NCBI GenBank assembly: GCA_025937895.1
Contig: JAICQL010000001.1
Coordinates: 62,001-126,000, forward strand
From: Polyangiaceae bacterium
GTDB taxonomy: Bacteria > Myxococcota_A > Polyangia > Polyangiales > Polyangiaceae
Direction: 5' to 3'
Length of the DNA: 64,000 nucleotides
How positions within the stretch are numbered: the first letter of the stretch is position 1; every line of letters starts with the position of its first letter. The notes under the pieces are model-generated. The model had not been told where the DNA came from, did no database searches, and saw only the letters and a program-made list of their open reading frames with translations. Shown here in pieces: positions 31,381 to 41,418 of this stretch. A program made the position numbers and the translations under genes.

Positions 31381-32292
31381 TCAGCCCGAGATGGCCTGCA
31401 GCGCTGGAGGCGTGGCCTCCGCGAGGGGCATCCCCAGATCCAGCTCGCCCAGCACGGCGGTAAGGTTGAGCTGGCAGCCTGCACTGAAGGCGATCGCGTC
31501 CCGATCCGCGTCCGTGAGATCCCGGTAGTGGCTGGCCAGGACCTCGCGCAGGTGCTGGCGCAGGCGTCGGATCGCCCTGTGAAGCCGGCGATGAATCGTC
31601 GCACGATGCACGCCGTACAGCGCCCCCAGCGCATCGACCGAGCGCTCGTACACGAAACACTGTCGCAACAGCTCGCGCTCCTCGCAGCACAGCGAGCTGA
31701 TCGCCTCGCGCCAGGCGCGGATGCAGATGTCGGCGCCTTCACCGCGCAGCGCCAGCCGCTCCTCCGCCGTGGTCTCGTGTGCCTCCGCCGGCGCGTCGCG
31801 CTGGGCGAGCGCGAGCTTGCGCAGTCGGCCGCGCTGCACCACCGTCGAACGCCGGCAATCCTGCGCCACGTTCACTGCCAGGCTGCGCAGCCACCCCGCC
31901 AGCGGGCCATTGCCCCGGTAGCTGGAGATCTTGGGTGCCTGCCCCACGAACAGGCGAGTCCGGACCTCCTGCAGTACGTCGTCCACGACGAGCTCTTCGC
32001 CGATGACGCGGTTCACCACTTGCCGCAGCCCCGAGAAGAACTTGGCTTCGAGTGCCTGATAGGCGGCTGCCCTGCCGCTGGTACAGGCCGCGCTCAGGTA
32101 GAAGTCCGAGGGGTGCTCAGGCCCGCTCTCGCGGGTGTAGCCGTGTCTCACGACGTGCTGGCGGAAGCTCTCGTAGCTCAGCGGGATCGTCGGCCACGTG
32201 CTTCGACCGACCGCGTACGCATCCGCGAGCTCCCCAACGGCAAGGGCCACATCGCCGGAAAGCGGAAGTTGATCTACGCCGGTACATTCCAT
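31381..32292 (-). CDS. RNA polymerase sigma-70 family factor, ECF-like
   Basis: A sigma factor of about 303 residues. Region 2-like sequence includes VIGEELVVDDVLQEVRTRLF and NGPLAGWLRSLAVNVAQDCRR; region 4-like sequence includes LLRQCFVYERSVDALGALYGV followed by VHRATIHRRLHRAIRRLRQHL. Extra N-terminal (about 80) and C-terminal (about 45) segments flank the core, as in a group of sigma factors common in myxobacteria. ATG 32292 is preferred because AAGGA lies nine bases upstream; the ATG at 32301 directly abuts that motif. No anti-sigma gene is adjacent. It is convergent with the trpEG transcript, and any link to the quinolone operon is untested. Confidence 0.82.
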   Translation of the reverse strand: MECTGVDQLPLSGDVALAVGELADAYAVGRSTWPTIPLSYESFRQHVVRHGYTRESGPEHPSDFYLSAACTSGRAAAYQALEAKFFSGLRQVVNRVIGEELVVDDVLQEVRTRLFVGQAPKISSYRGNGPLAGWLRSLAVNVAQDCRRSTVVQRGRLRKLALAQRDAPAEAHETTAEERLALRGEGADICIRAWREAISSLCCEERELLRQCFVYERSVDALGALYGVHRATIHRRLHRAIRRLRQHLREVLASHYRDLTDADRDAIAFSAGCQLNLTAVLGELDLGMPLAEATPPALQAISG

Positions 32293-32405
32293 AACTGCCA
32301 TTCCTTGTTTCGCGAGGACCGGAATCGTTTACCGGCGTCCCCTCGGCTCAACGCATCGGTGTGGTCAAGCGAGCAGTTGCGGCAGAATGCAATGATATAA
32401 GAGAG

Positions 32406-32439
32406 AAAGGCCGCGAGACTCGGGGGTCCCGCGGCCTTT
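32406..32439 (-). terminator. Intrinsic terminator after the molybdenum hydroxylase genes
   Basis: AAAGGCCGC (32406-32414) pairs perfectly with GCGGCCTTT (32431-32439), extendable by one G-C pair. Read on the minus strand the stem is followed by TTTCTCTCTT. It lies about 60 bases after the stop at 32503. Confidence 0.75.
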
Positions 32440-32502
32440 TCACCGCTCAGGCGAGCGCAGACCTGGCTGCGATCGCCCACTACGCTGCCGAGGCAGGGCC
32501 CA

Positions 32503-34845
32503 TCATGCCTCCAGCCGGATCGGCAGGCTGCGCACCCGCTGTCCGGTGAGCGCAAAGAGCGCATTACACACCGCCGGCGCGATCGGCGGCACCCCCGGCT
32601 CTCCCATCCCGGTGATGGCTGCTCCCGAGTTGATGATGTTCACCTCGATCTCGGGTGCCTCGTTCATCCGCACGAGCCGGTAGGTGTCGAAGTTGGACTG
32701 CATGGGCCGCCCGCCCTCGATGTCGATCTGACCGTACAGGGCCGCGCTCAGGCCGAAGATGATGCTGCCCTGCACCTGAGCCTCGATGCCCCTTGGGTTG
32801 ATGGCGCGGCCGCAGTCCACCGTGGCCCACACGCGATGTACGCGCACCCGCTGCGTGGCAGCGTCCACCGACACCTCGGCCACTTGAGCCGCGATGGTGC
32901 CGAACGTCATGTGGCAAGCGATGCCACGCGCACGGCCGGCGGGGGCCGCCATGGACCAGCCGGCGCGATCGGCCACGTCTTGCAGCGCAGCGGCGAAGCG
33001 GGGTGCGTTCTGATCCGTGCTTTGGCTCAGCAGGCGCAGGCGCACCTCCAAAGGATCTTTGCCGCCCAGAGCCGCCAGCTCATCCAGGAAGGACTCCACC
33101 ACGAAGGCGTTGTGTGATGCACCCACGGAGCGCCAGGTGAACACGGGCACCCCGATCTGCGGATCCTGCCAGGTCACGCGCCGGTTCGGCATCGCGTACG
33201 GATAGTTCGTGGCCGCACCTTCGACGGCAAACTGCGCGCCGAAGATGCCGGGCACCACGATCTCGTGCACCCACGCCACCGGCCAGCCCTGGGCGTCGAG
33301 CGCGCCCTGCAGGCGGTTGGCGTTGATGGGCCGGTACTGCGCCGCACGCATGTCGTCCTCGCGCGTGTGGATCAGCTTCACGGGGCGACCCGCCGCGCGC
33401 GATGCCTCGACCGCGTCGAGCACGTAGTCGTTGACCAGGCGGCGGCCAAAGCCCCCGCCCAGATACGGCACGTGCAGGGTGACGTTGGCCGCGGGTACAC
33501 CCGTGGCCATCGCCACGTCATTGACCACGGCGGTCGGACCCTGGGTGCCCGCCCACACCTCCACGCTATCGGCGCGCACGTCGGCCACGGCGTTCAGCGG
33601 CTCCATGGCGGCATGCGCCAGGTAGGGCAGCTGATATTCCGCGGTGAGCCGCGCCGTGTCCGCCGCGGCGTTGATCACCTGATCGGGGTTGCCGGTCGTG
33701 GCAAAGCTCTGGCCTTGGCCCATCATCGCCATCATCGAGCCCTGCAGCGCAGCGGTGGAGAGGCCCGCGTTGGGCCCATCATTCCACTGTACCACCAGCG
33801 CATCGCGGCCCTTCAGCGCCGCCCAGTAATGGTCCGCCAGCACCGCCACGCCAGACGGGATCTGCACCACGTCGCGCACGCCCGGCACCTGCCGCGCGGC
33901 AGCGTCGTCGTACGAGGCGAGCGTGCCACCGATGGTCGGCGCGCGCGCCACCAGCCCGACCAGCATGCCCTCCACCTGCACGTCGATGGCGAACTGCGCC
34001 CTGCCCTCGGCCTTGAGGCGCGCCGCCAGCTGCGTGCGCGGGGTGCCGATGATGCGAAACTCGCTGTCGTTCTTCAGAGGGGCGTTCTGCGGCGCGGGCA
34101 AGGTGGCGGCCAGCTCTGCCAGCTCACCGTACGTGGCGCTGCGCTCGCTCGCATCGTGATGCACCACGCCCAGGTTGGTGCGCAGCTGCGCCACCGGCAC
34201 GTTCCAGGTCTGCGCCGCGGCGGCCAGCAGCATCTGACGCGCGGCCGCGCCCATCTGCCGCATGTTCTGGAAGGAGTTGGCCACGCTGGCGCTGCCGGCA
34301 GTGAACTGGAACCCGTATTTCTCCTGGCTGGCGATCGGATGCTCCGAGCGCACGTTGGCCCAGTCCACGTCCAGCTCCTCCGCGATCATCATCGGCAGCG
34401 CGGTGAGCACGCCCTGACCCATCTCCGAGGGTCCGATGAAGATGGTCACGCTCTCATCGTCGCCGATGCGCACGAACGCAGAGAGGTCGTAGGTGATGAC
34501 GGGCACCTCGGGCTCGTCCGGCGGCGGCTGCTGCCCGGGTGTGGTGCCCGGAGCGGGCTGCTCGCCGGTCATCCCTGGCGGCATGCCGTCGGGCGTCATC
34601 CCGGCGCCGCTGCCCGCGGCACCCAGGGCGTTGCCGGTGGCCATCTGCGCGGCCCTCTCACTGGCGCAGGCCAGGCCCAGCGCCAGGCCGCCCACGCCGC
34701 CCAGCTTGAGGAACACGCGCCGATCCATCATGGAGCGAGCGCGGCCGCTCGCGGCGGGCTGGCCAGGGGCCTGTGTGCCCTGCTGCATGCGGCGAGAGAT
34801 GTGCGCCATCACCAGCTGCTGCCCGGGGGTCAGGGGGGCGCTCAT
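32503..34845 (-). CDS. Molybdopterin-binding large subunit of an aldehyde/isoquinoline oxidoreductase (IorB-like), Tat lipoprotein
   Basis: A 780-residue catalytic subunit of the xanthine dehydrogenase superfamily, IorB type. The N-terminal region has a twin-arginine motif in [10 protein letters not shown] followed by a hydrophobic stretch ending LALGLAC, a possible lipobox. A Gly/Pro/Met-rich linker comes next. Molybdenum-cofactor domains show [41 protein letters not shown] and a C-terminal [22 protein letters not shown] at 34845 overlaps the Fe-S subunit stop (ATGA). It probably oxidises an N-heterocycle or aldehyde in the periplasm. No separate FAD subunit is present, as in IorAB. The substrate is unknown. 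Confidence 0.87.
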   Translation of the reverse strand: MSAPLTPGQQLVMAHISRRMQQGTQAPGQPAASGRARSMMDRRVFLKLGGVGGLALGLACASERAAQMATGNALGAAGSGAGMTPDGMPPGMTGEQPAPGTTPGQQPPPDEPEVPVITYDLSAFVRIGDDESVTIFIGPSEMGQGVLTALPMMIAEELDVDWANVRSEHPIASQEKYGFQFTAGSASVANSFQNMRQMGAAARQMLLAAAAQTWNVPVAQLRTNLGVVHHDASERSATYGELAELAATLPAPQNAPLKNDSEFRIIGTPRTQLAARLKAEGRAQFAIDVQVEGMLVGLVARAPTIGGTLASYDDAAARQVPGVRDVVQIPSGVAVLADHYWAALKGRDALVVQWNDGPNAGLSTAALQGSMMAMMGQGQSFATTGNPDQVINAAADTARLTAEYQLPYLAHAAMEPLNAVADVRADSVEVWAGTQGPTAVVNDVAMATGVPAANVTLHVPYLGGGFGRRLVNDYVLDAVEASRAAGRPVKLIHTREDDMRAAQYRPINANRLQGALDAQGWPVAWVHEIVVPGIFGAQFAVEGAATNYPYAMPNRRVTWQDPQIGVPVFTWRSVGASHNAFVVESFLDELAALGGKDPLEVRLRLLSQSTDQNAPRFAAALQDVADRAGWSMAAPAGRARGIACHMTFGTIAAQVAEVSVDAATQRVRVHRVWATVDCGRAINPRGIEAQVQGSIIFGLSAALYGQIDIEGGRPMQSNFDTYRLVRMNEAPEIEVNIINSGAAITGMGEPGVPPIAPAVCNALFALTGQRVRSLPIRLEA

Positions 34846-35303
34846 GGCGTGCCCTCCGCGGCGCGATGAATGGCCTTGCGAATGCGCACGTACGTGCCGC
34901 ACCGGCAGAGATTGGGGCTCATCGCCGTGTCGATGTCTGCGTCGGTGGGCAGCGGGTTGCGCGCCAGCAGCGCGGCCGCTGACATGATCTGCCCCGGCTG
35001 ACAGTAGCCACACTGCGGCACGTCCTCCGCCTCCCACGCCGCCACCAGCTGCTCCTTCTGCTCGGCGGGCAGCCCCTCGATGGTGACGATCTCGGAGCTG
35101 CCGAGCGCGCTCACGCGCAGCTGGCAGGAGAAGATCGGGTCGCCATCGACATGTACGGTGCAAGCGCGGCACTGACCGACGCCGCAGCCGTATTTGGTCC
35201 CGGTGAGCTTCAGGATGTCGCGCAGCACCCAGAGCAGCGGCATGTCCTCCGGCGCGTCGACGTCACGTATCTGACCGTTGATGTTCAGCTGATAGACGGG
35301 CAT
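34842..35303 (-). CDS. (2Fe-2S)-binding small subunit of the molybdenum hydroxylase (IorA-like)
   Basis: A 153-residue electron-transfer subunit with a plant-type [2Fe-2S] motif ([11 protein letters not shown]...FSC) and the second, helical cluster domain ([10 protein letters not shown]...NLCRCGTY). ATG at 35303 gives the canonical N-terminus [11 protein letters not shown]. It overlaps the large-subunit start by 4 bases. It has no Tat signal of its own, so it probably crosses the membrane together with the large subunit. Confidence 0.92.
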   Translation of the reverse strand: MPVYQLNINGQIRDVDAPEDMPLLWVLRDILKLTGTKYGCGVGQCRACTVHVDGDPIFSCQLRVSALGSSEIVTIEGLPAEQKEQLVAAWEAEDVPQCGYCQPGQIMSAAALLARNPLPTDADIDTAMSPNLCRCGTYVRIRKAIHRAAEGTP

Positions 35304-35379
35304 GCAAGCGAGCCTAGGCCAAGGACTCGCCCAGCGGAACGCAAAACCCCGGGTCACTGCCGCTCGCCGCGGCGGAACT

Positions 35380-35691
35380 TTACAGACTGTTTGGACTGGT
35401 TGCGGGCGCAGGCGGGGCCCGTCGTTCCAGCGCGCGCCTCGCCCCGGCAGCTCGTTGCGAGCCGAGTCGGTCCGGCGAGACCGCCGGCGCCGCCGGCACC
35501 AGGCGCGAGAGCTGCAGCTCGTACGACACCGTCGCGCTCGGACGACCGCTGGCGCTGCAGCGCCTCAGCAGCGAGACGATGTAGCCGTCACGCTCGGCCA
35601 GCGCTCGCGCAAACCAGTGCAGGCGCAGCTCCAGCTGTGCGCTGTCGCGCGCCGAGATGTTCACGTGCCTTCGGACTGGTTGCTCCGTCAT
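35380..35691 (-). CDS. Small hypothetical protein
   Basis: A 103-residue protein. ATG at 35691 has a strong GGAGG eight bases upstream, the main reason to call it. The N-terminal half looks folded ([19 protein letters not shown], then GYIVSLLRR and ATVSYELQL); the C-terminal 40 residues are Ala/Pro/Arg-rich. I recognise no family. It ends 76 bases before the Fe-S subunit gene on the same strand. Confidence 0.5.
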   Translation of the reverse strand: MTEQPVRRHVNISARDSAQLELRLHWFARALAERDGYIVSLLRRCSASGRPSATVSYELQLSRLVPAAPAVSPDRLGSQRAAGARRALERRAPPAPATSPNSL

Positions 35692-35996
35692 CCTCGAGTC
35701 CTCCCTGCGGTCGTCGCCGCGCGTGGCGCGCGAGCCGACGCCCGAGAGAGAGGCTCTCACAGCTCTGTGTTAGCCAGCCGCCTCTGGAGGTGTCAGTGAG
35801 GTCACATGTTCGTGGCCGGACTGCGCGGTGGGCGCAGGACCCGTAGCTGTCGCTGCATGATGCCCCTACAGCGTGACATTGCGCGAAGCACCCGGGGCGG
35901 CCTTAACGCCCCCCAGGGGATGAACTCGGCTCCCTAGAGGCGCCTGGTTCCTCGCCGTTGTCCGCAACCGGCAGCGATCGCTGCAGAAGGACATTC

Positions 35997-37328
35997 ATGA
36001 GGAATACATTCACTCCCCTGTGCGGAATCGCGGCACTCTTGGCTCTTTTCACGGTTCGTTGTGAGGATGGGGAAGTCCTCGCGGTCAGCAACCTCGACCA
36101 CGCTCTGACGGTCAAGACACAGGTTGCGCCGGGCGAGCAGTGTCCGAACGGTGGCTGGCGATTTGATGTTGGCTTTGACTCCAACTTCAACAACGCGCTC
36201 GGTAGCGATGAGATCCAGGACTCCGCCGTCATCTGTAACGGTCCCCAGGGCGCGACGGGTGCCGAGGGTCCTCGCGGGGCCGCGGGGCCCAAGGGCGATG
36301 CGGGCGTAAGCGGAGCTCAGGGCCCGCAAGGTGACCAGGGAGCTCAGGGCGCTCAAGGACCTCAGGGCGACCAGGGACCTCAGGGCGACCAGGGACCTCA
36401 GGGTGACCAGGGACCTCAGGGTGACCAGGGACCCCAGGGTGACCAGGGTGACCAGGGTGACCAGGGACCTCAGGGTGACCAGGGCGACCAGGGACCCCAG
36501 GGTGACCAGGGCGACCAGGGACCCCAGGGTGACCAGGGCGACCCAGGCCCCAAGGGTGACCAGGGCGACCAGGGACCTCAGGGCGACCCAGGCCCCAAGG
36601 GTGACCGGGGCGACGCGGGCCCGCCTGGTGCCAACGGCCAAAACAGCCTCGTGAACATGGTCGCCGAGGCCAAGGGCTGTAACTGCGAGTGGGGCGGCGT
36701 CGCCATTCAGGTCGGCTTTGATGACGACGATAGCGCGGTGCTCGAGGCCAACGAGGTGGACCAGACCATGTACCTCTGCAATCTCGACGATGGCTCGCTC
36801 TCAGGTTGTAGCTGTCAGGGCGGCGCCGTCGTGGAGAGCCTCTCGCCCGGGCGCGATATGATCGTCTGCGACATGCCGGACGACAGCCTCTGTGAGGAGA
36901 ACTTCGAGACGCTGTGCCCCCCAACCTGGCAGCTCTGCACGGCGCCGCAGCATCAAAACCGCAACGACGGCTGGACGTACCCGGTGGGAGGTGACATTGC
37001 GAACACGGTGCTCGGTGAGATCGTCTGTCGCAGCTCCGGCGCAGGCCACTACACGCTGTCCAGCTCCCACAATTTCACGACGCTCGCTGACGACGGCGAC
37101 GTCACGTGCCAGTTCGGCTCCTCGCGCGACACCTGCACGGCTGGTTACGGTTGCGGTGAAAATGCTGCCAAGGCCCTGTGCTGCGCGCCCACGCCCAGCT
37201 GCGGCAACGGCATCGTGGACTCCGTCGAAGAGCAATGTGACGATGGCAACGCCAGCGAGACAGATGAGTGCCTGACCAACTGCATCTGGCGGAAGCCCTC
37301 CGACCACCCCGGCTCTACTTGCGGTTGA
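35997..37328 (+). CDS. Collagen-like surface protein with DUF7151-like and Myxococcus Cys-rich domains
   Basis: A 443-residue exported protein. ATG at 35997 is preceded by AAGGA at 5-base spacing and opens a hydrophobic signal ending in FTVRC. A small domain follows with GGWRFDVGFDSNFN...DEIQ....ICNG. Then come about 130 residues of Gly-X-Y collagen-like repeats rich in GDQGPQ. A second copy of the small domain (GGVAIQVGFDDDD...EVDQTMYLCN) and a Cys-rich region come next. The tail CGNGIVDSVEEQCDDGN..ETDEC..NC matches the Cys-rich repeat of Myxococcota surface proteins. It is probably an extracellular or outer-membrane adhesive filament. R before the Cys makes lipoprotein processing uncertain. 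Confidence 0.85.
   Translation: MRNTFTPLCGIAALLALFTVRCEDGEVLAVSNLDHALTVKTQVAPGEQCPNGGWRFDVGFDSNFNNALGSDEIQDSAVICNGPQGATGAEGPRGAAGPKGDAGVSGAQGPQGDQGAQGAQGPQGDQGPQGDQGPQGDQGPQGDQGPQGDQGDQGDQGPQGDQGDQGPQGDQGDQGPQGDQGDPGPKGDQGDQGPQGDPGPKGDRGDAGPPGANGQNSLVNMVAEAKGCNCEWGGVAIQVGFDDDDSAVLEANEVDQTMYLCNLDDGSLSGCSCQGGAVVESLSPGRDMIVCDMPDDSLCEENFETLCPPTWQLCTAPQHQNRNDGWTYPVGGDIANTVLGEIVCRSSGAGHYTLSSSHNFTTLADDGDVTCQFGSSRDTCTAGYGCGENAAKALCCAPTPSCGNGIVDSVEEQCDDGNASETDECLTNCIWRKPSDHPGSTCG
36318..36612 (+). repeat. Collagen-coding tandem repeat
   Basis: Near-perfect tandem units built from GGTGACCAGGGACCTCAG and GGTGACCAG variants, in frame, encoding Gly-Asp-Gln-Gly-Pro-Gln triplets. High DNA-level identity implies recent expansion and likely copy-number variation between strains. 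Confidence 0.9.
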
Positions 37329-37365
37329 GCCCAGCTCCGTAACACCGCTCGTGTTCTGCCCGCCA

Positions 37366-37392
37366 GCGGCGTAGCGCCTCTCGCTACGCCGC
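37366..37392. terminator. Perfect hairpin between convergent collagen-like and P-loop genes
   Basis: GCGGCGTAGCG (37366-37376), loop CCTCT, CGCTACGCCGC (37382-37392): an 11-bp perfect stem, extendable past a one-base bulge. There is no T run; its position between two convergent stops supports a bidirectional terminator. Confidence 0.6.
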
Positions 37393-37429
37393 CTGGGCGC
37401 CGGGCGGCACCTTCGCCGCCACCGCGCTC

Positions 37430-38062
37430 CTAGCGCTGCAGCAACGCCCGGATCTGAGCCAGGGCCGCGCTCACCTTCGCTTCGAAGGTGGGCGTGAAGC
37501 CGACGAAGCAGAAGTTGGGATGCGGTGACCACACCTGCCGCAGCAGCGTGTCGACTCGCACCGCCTCTTGCTGGTCCTCGGTACGCGCCGCATTCTGACC
37601 GCTGAGCTCGTCGCCATCGATGGAGAGCCCGCCGGCGGCCGCCGTCTCCATGAACACCACGGCATCGTAGCGCGCGCGCGCCTGCGCGGCGTCCCCGCAC
37701 ACGGTGGCGAAGAAGGACTCGGCGCCATCCGGCCAATATGCGGCGCCGTCGGGCAGCCCGCGATCGAACACCAGCACCGTGTCTTGCCCCGCGCGGCCGC
37801 GATGCACGGACTCCAGGTTCAGCTGGACGTGATAGATGGCGCGCTGCACGGCGCGCCGCTCCTCCGCCCCGGCGATGCGCGGAAAGAAGCCACCCAAGAG
37901 GTGGGTCGCCACCTCGGGCACGACCACCACGCTGTCGCGCAGCTCGCGCCCCAGCTGCGCTGCGACGGTCGACTTGCCGGCGCCCGGTCCGCCGGTGATG
38001 GCAATACGCCGGATCACACTGCGCCGGATCACACTGCGCCGGATGGCTATGCGCCCGATCAC
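37430..38062 (-). CDS. P-loop NTPase/kinase-like protein (AAA_28 type) in the uracil operon
   Basis: A 210-residue P-loop protein with Walker A GGPGAGKST, a DRGLPDGAAYWP segment typical of AAA_28 kinase-like proteins, and a C-terminal RQVWSPHPNFCFVG. The GTG at 38062 lies three bases after the upp stop. A 15-base tandem repeat duplicates the start region, giving alternative in-frame GTG starts at 38032 and 38017; starting at 38017 would give the canonical N-terminus VIRRIAITGGPGAGKS. Last in the urc1-urc4-upp operon, it could phosphorylate a pathway nucleotide or intermediate; this is inference from context. Confidence 0.75.
   Translation of the reverse strand: MIGRIAIRRSVIRRSVIRRIAITGGPGAGKSTVAAQLGRELRDSVVVVPEVATHLLGGFFPRIAGAEERRAVQRAIYHVQLNLESVHRGRAGQDTVLVFDRGLPDGAAYWPDGAESFFATVCGDAAQARARYDAVVFMETAAAGGLSIDGDELSGQNAARTEDQQEAVRVDTLLRQVWSPHPNFCFVGFTPTFEAKVSAALAQIRALLQR
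38007..38044 (-). repeat. 15-base tandem repeat, about 2.5 copies, at the start of the P-loop gene
   Basis: Plus-strand unit CGCCGGATCACACTG at 38007 and 38022, then a partial copy at 38037. On the minus strand each full unit contains GTGATCCGGCG, so the repeat multiplies an in-frame GTG codon just upstream of the Walker A segment. Confidence 0.85.
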
Positions 38063-38065
38063 GCC

Positions 38066-38698
38066 TCAGCTCGTCCCAAAGAGCCGATCGCCCACGTCGC
38101 CCAGGCCGGGGTACACGTAGCCCTCGGCGGTCAGCGATTCGTCGACCGCGGCGGTATACAGCTTCACATCCGGGTGCTCCTCGTACAGGGCTCGCACCCC
38201 CTCCGGGCACGCCACCAGACACACGTAGCGGACCGAGCGCGCCTGCGCCTCTTGCACCCGCCGGATCGCGGCAGACGCCGTGCCGCCGGTGGCCAGTACC
38301 GAGCCGACGATGATGGCGTCACGGCTGTCCATGCCGGCCGGCAGCTTGCAGTAGTACTCGACCGCGGTCAGCAGCCGCCGATCGCGGTACAGCCCGATGT
38401 GGCCCACCCGCGCCGACGGCAACACGGTGAGCATGCCGTCGAGCATGCCGGAGCCCGCGCGCATCACGTTCACGAGCACGATTTTCTTGCCCTCCAGCAC
38501 CACACCCTGTGCGGGGCCGAGCGGCGTCTCCACCGTCTTGGTCTTGGTCGGTGCGTCTCGCATCAGCTCGTAGGCGAGCAGCGCGCCGATCTCGGCGGTC
38601 AGCGAGCGAAAGCTGCGCGTGCTGGTCTCTTTGCTGCGCAGCAGGGTGAGCTTGTGCTGCACCAGTGGATGATGGACGATGTGAAGATTGGGGGTCAT
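38066..38698 (-). CDS. upp: Uracil phosphoribosyltransferase (Urc6 role)
   Basis: Converts uracil and PRPP to UMP. The 210-residue protein has TLLRSKETSTRSFR, NVMRAGSGMLDGML, the PRPP loop VGSVLATGGTAS and a C-terminal GLGDVGDRLFGT, all UPRT hallmarks. ATG at 38698 gives the standard N-terminus; the frame from 38719 adds seven unlikely residues. It lies 17 bases after the urc4 stop and 3 bases before the P-loop gene. Next to Urc1 and Urc4 homologues it probably serves uracil degradation through UMP rather than simple salvage. Confidence 0.92.
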   Translation of the reverse strand: MTPNLHIVHHPLVQHKLTLLRSKETSTRSFRSLTAEIGALLAYELMRDAPTKTKTVETPLGPAQGVVLEGKKIVLVNVMRAGSGMLDGMLTVLPSARVGHIGLYRDRRLLTAVEYYCKLPAGMDSRDAIIVGSVLATGGTASAAIRRVQEAQARSVRYVCLVACPEGVRALYEEHPDVKLYTAAVDESLTAEGYVYPGLGDVGDRLFGTS

Positions 38699-38715
38699 TG
38701 CCTGCTTCTCGAGTC

Positions 38716-39922
38716 TCAAAATAGCGTACCGTCGCTCTCCACCCGGATCGGGGGCGCGCCACGGCGCAGCGCGCTGGCCAGCTTGCGCCCGGCTGCCCAG
38801 CTACCGCCCTCCAGCACCTTGCTCAGCGGCAACGCCGCGGCGTCCAAACCGGTGTGCTGGCGCAACCGCTCTGCCAGGCGGTCCAGCAGGGCGATGGTGA
38901 GCGCGCGCCACTCCACCACCAGCTCCGAGCCCGGCAGGTGCACGTCCCCCGTCACGCCATGGTGCTTGGGCGCTATCACGCCGGTGTCGATGAACAACCC
39001 GCCGTTGCGGTATTCGGCCAGCCCTGTCAACGCGTCGGGTGAGCTCACCGTCACCCCCGCCAACGCCAGCGGGTAGAAGAGCGAGTAGCTGAGCCACTGC
39101 GACAGCTTGTGGAACGGCACGAGGCCTGGCGCCGGACCTGGGCTGCCCGCAGCCGCGTGGGGCCAGACGTCTCCCAGCTCCACGCCTTGCAGGCTGGTGC
39201 GAGGCGGCCAGACCGAGGCCAGGGCCTCGAGCACCGTGCGGAGCAGCTCCGCCGCCGGCAGCTGCCCGCCCTGAGCGCGCGCCACCAGGGTATCGAGCAG
39301 CCCCCCCACGCGCCCCTGCCCGGAGAACGCGGGCTCATCCAGCGCAGCCCCCAGTCGGCGGAGCAGCGCGGCGCGCCCGTCCAGCCCCAGCACCGCATTC
39401 TCGGGACTGGATTGAAAAGCCTGCTCCAGTCGCTCGCTGGTCAACCCGCGCAGCCCTACCGCATCCGCCTGAAGGGGCCGCTCTGGATCGGAAGAAAACA
39501 CGCCCTGGGCCAGGCAGTGATAGCTGGCGAGCGCCAGCCCCTCCGAGCGCCCCACGCTGACCCCGGTGCCCGCCTCCGTATAGCGCCAGCTGCTGCCCGC
39601 GCCAGCGTCCAGCAACACGCTGGTCACGATCAAATCCGTGAGCGAGCGGGCGCGCTCGCGCGGGTCCGGCAGCTGCGCCTCGAAGCGCTGCAGGCGGTCC
39701 ATGCCCCCTGCGCCGAAGTGGTTGATGCGGCTGTGAACCGGGATGCTGGCCACGTCCGGATAGCTCTCGCAGGTGACCTGCCAGGTGAGCTCCACCGCGC
39801 GCTGCAGCTGCTCGAGATCGAGCCGGAAGTGCCGCGAGCAACCGCCGCGCACGTATTCGAACACTGCCTCGCAGCGCTGCCGGATGGTCACCGGCGAGCG
39901 CAAGAACTCGAGCGCGGCCTGC

Positions 39923-39930
<8 letters not shown>
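38716..39930 (-). CDS. DUF1688 / Urc4 family protein
   Basis: A 404-residue protein of the URC4/urg3 family, known from the yeast uracil catabolism (URC) pathway. Conserved stretches include PVHSRINHFGAGGMDR, DLIVTSVLLDAGAGSSWRY, GRSEGLALASYH and PFHKLSQWLSYSLFYPL, followed by YRNGGLFIDTGVI. The biochemical reaction is not established; genetics places it in breakdown of a uracil-derived intermediate. It starts with GTG at 39930, overlapping the urc1 stop by 8 bases, which implies tight co-translation. Confidence 0.88.
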
Positions 39931-41263
<1,333 letters not shown>

Positions 41264-41369
41264 TCGGGATCCCTTCGTTAGGCTGGCAGCATAGCACCGA
41301 ATGATAGCCTGGCGTACGCAACGGCCGGCGGCGTACCAGGCGATAGGGCCCGACACCTGCGCCGCCGGT

Positions 41370-41403
41370 AGCCTGGTAGCGAGCCTGGTCTATCGAGCCT
41401 GGT
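41370..41403. repeat. Three AGCCTGGT direct repeats upstream of the urc operon
   Basis: AGCCTGGT begins at 41370, 41382 and 41396, spaced 12 and 14 bases, about 110-140 bases upstream of the urc1 start and just after the SDR gene stop. It could be a regulator binding array or chance in GC-rich DNA. Confidence 0.4.
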
Positions 41404-41418
41404 TGATCCGCACCGTCC

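Noticed and set aside
33265..34869. 534-residue plus-strand open frame
   Set aside because: Antisense to the molybdopterin subunit; Arg/His-rich without domains.
35894..35912. GGGGCG/CGCCCC hairpin before the collagen-like gene
   Set aside because: A six-base stem in GC-rich DNA without position or T run to support a terminator or riboswitch.
36318..36612. CRISPR array
   Set aside because: Regular repeats without unique spacers, in frame and coding for collagen-like Gly-X-Y triplets.
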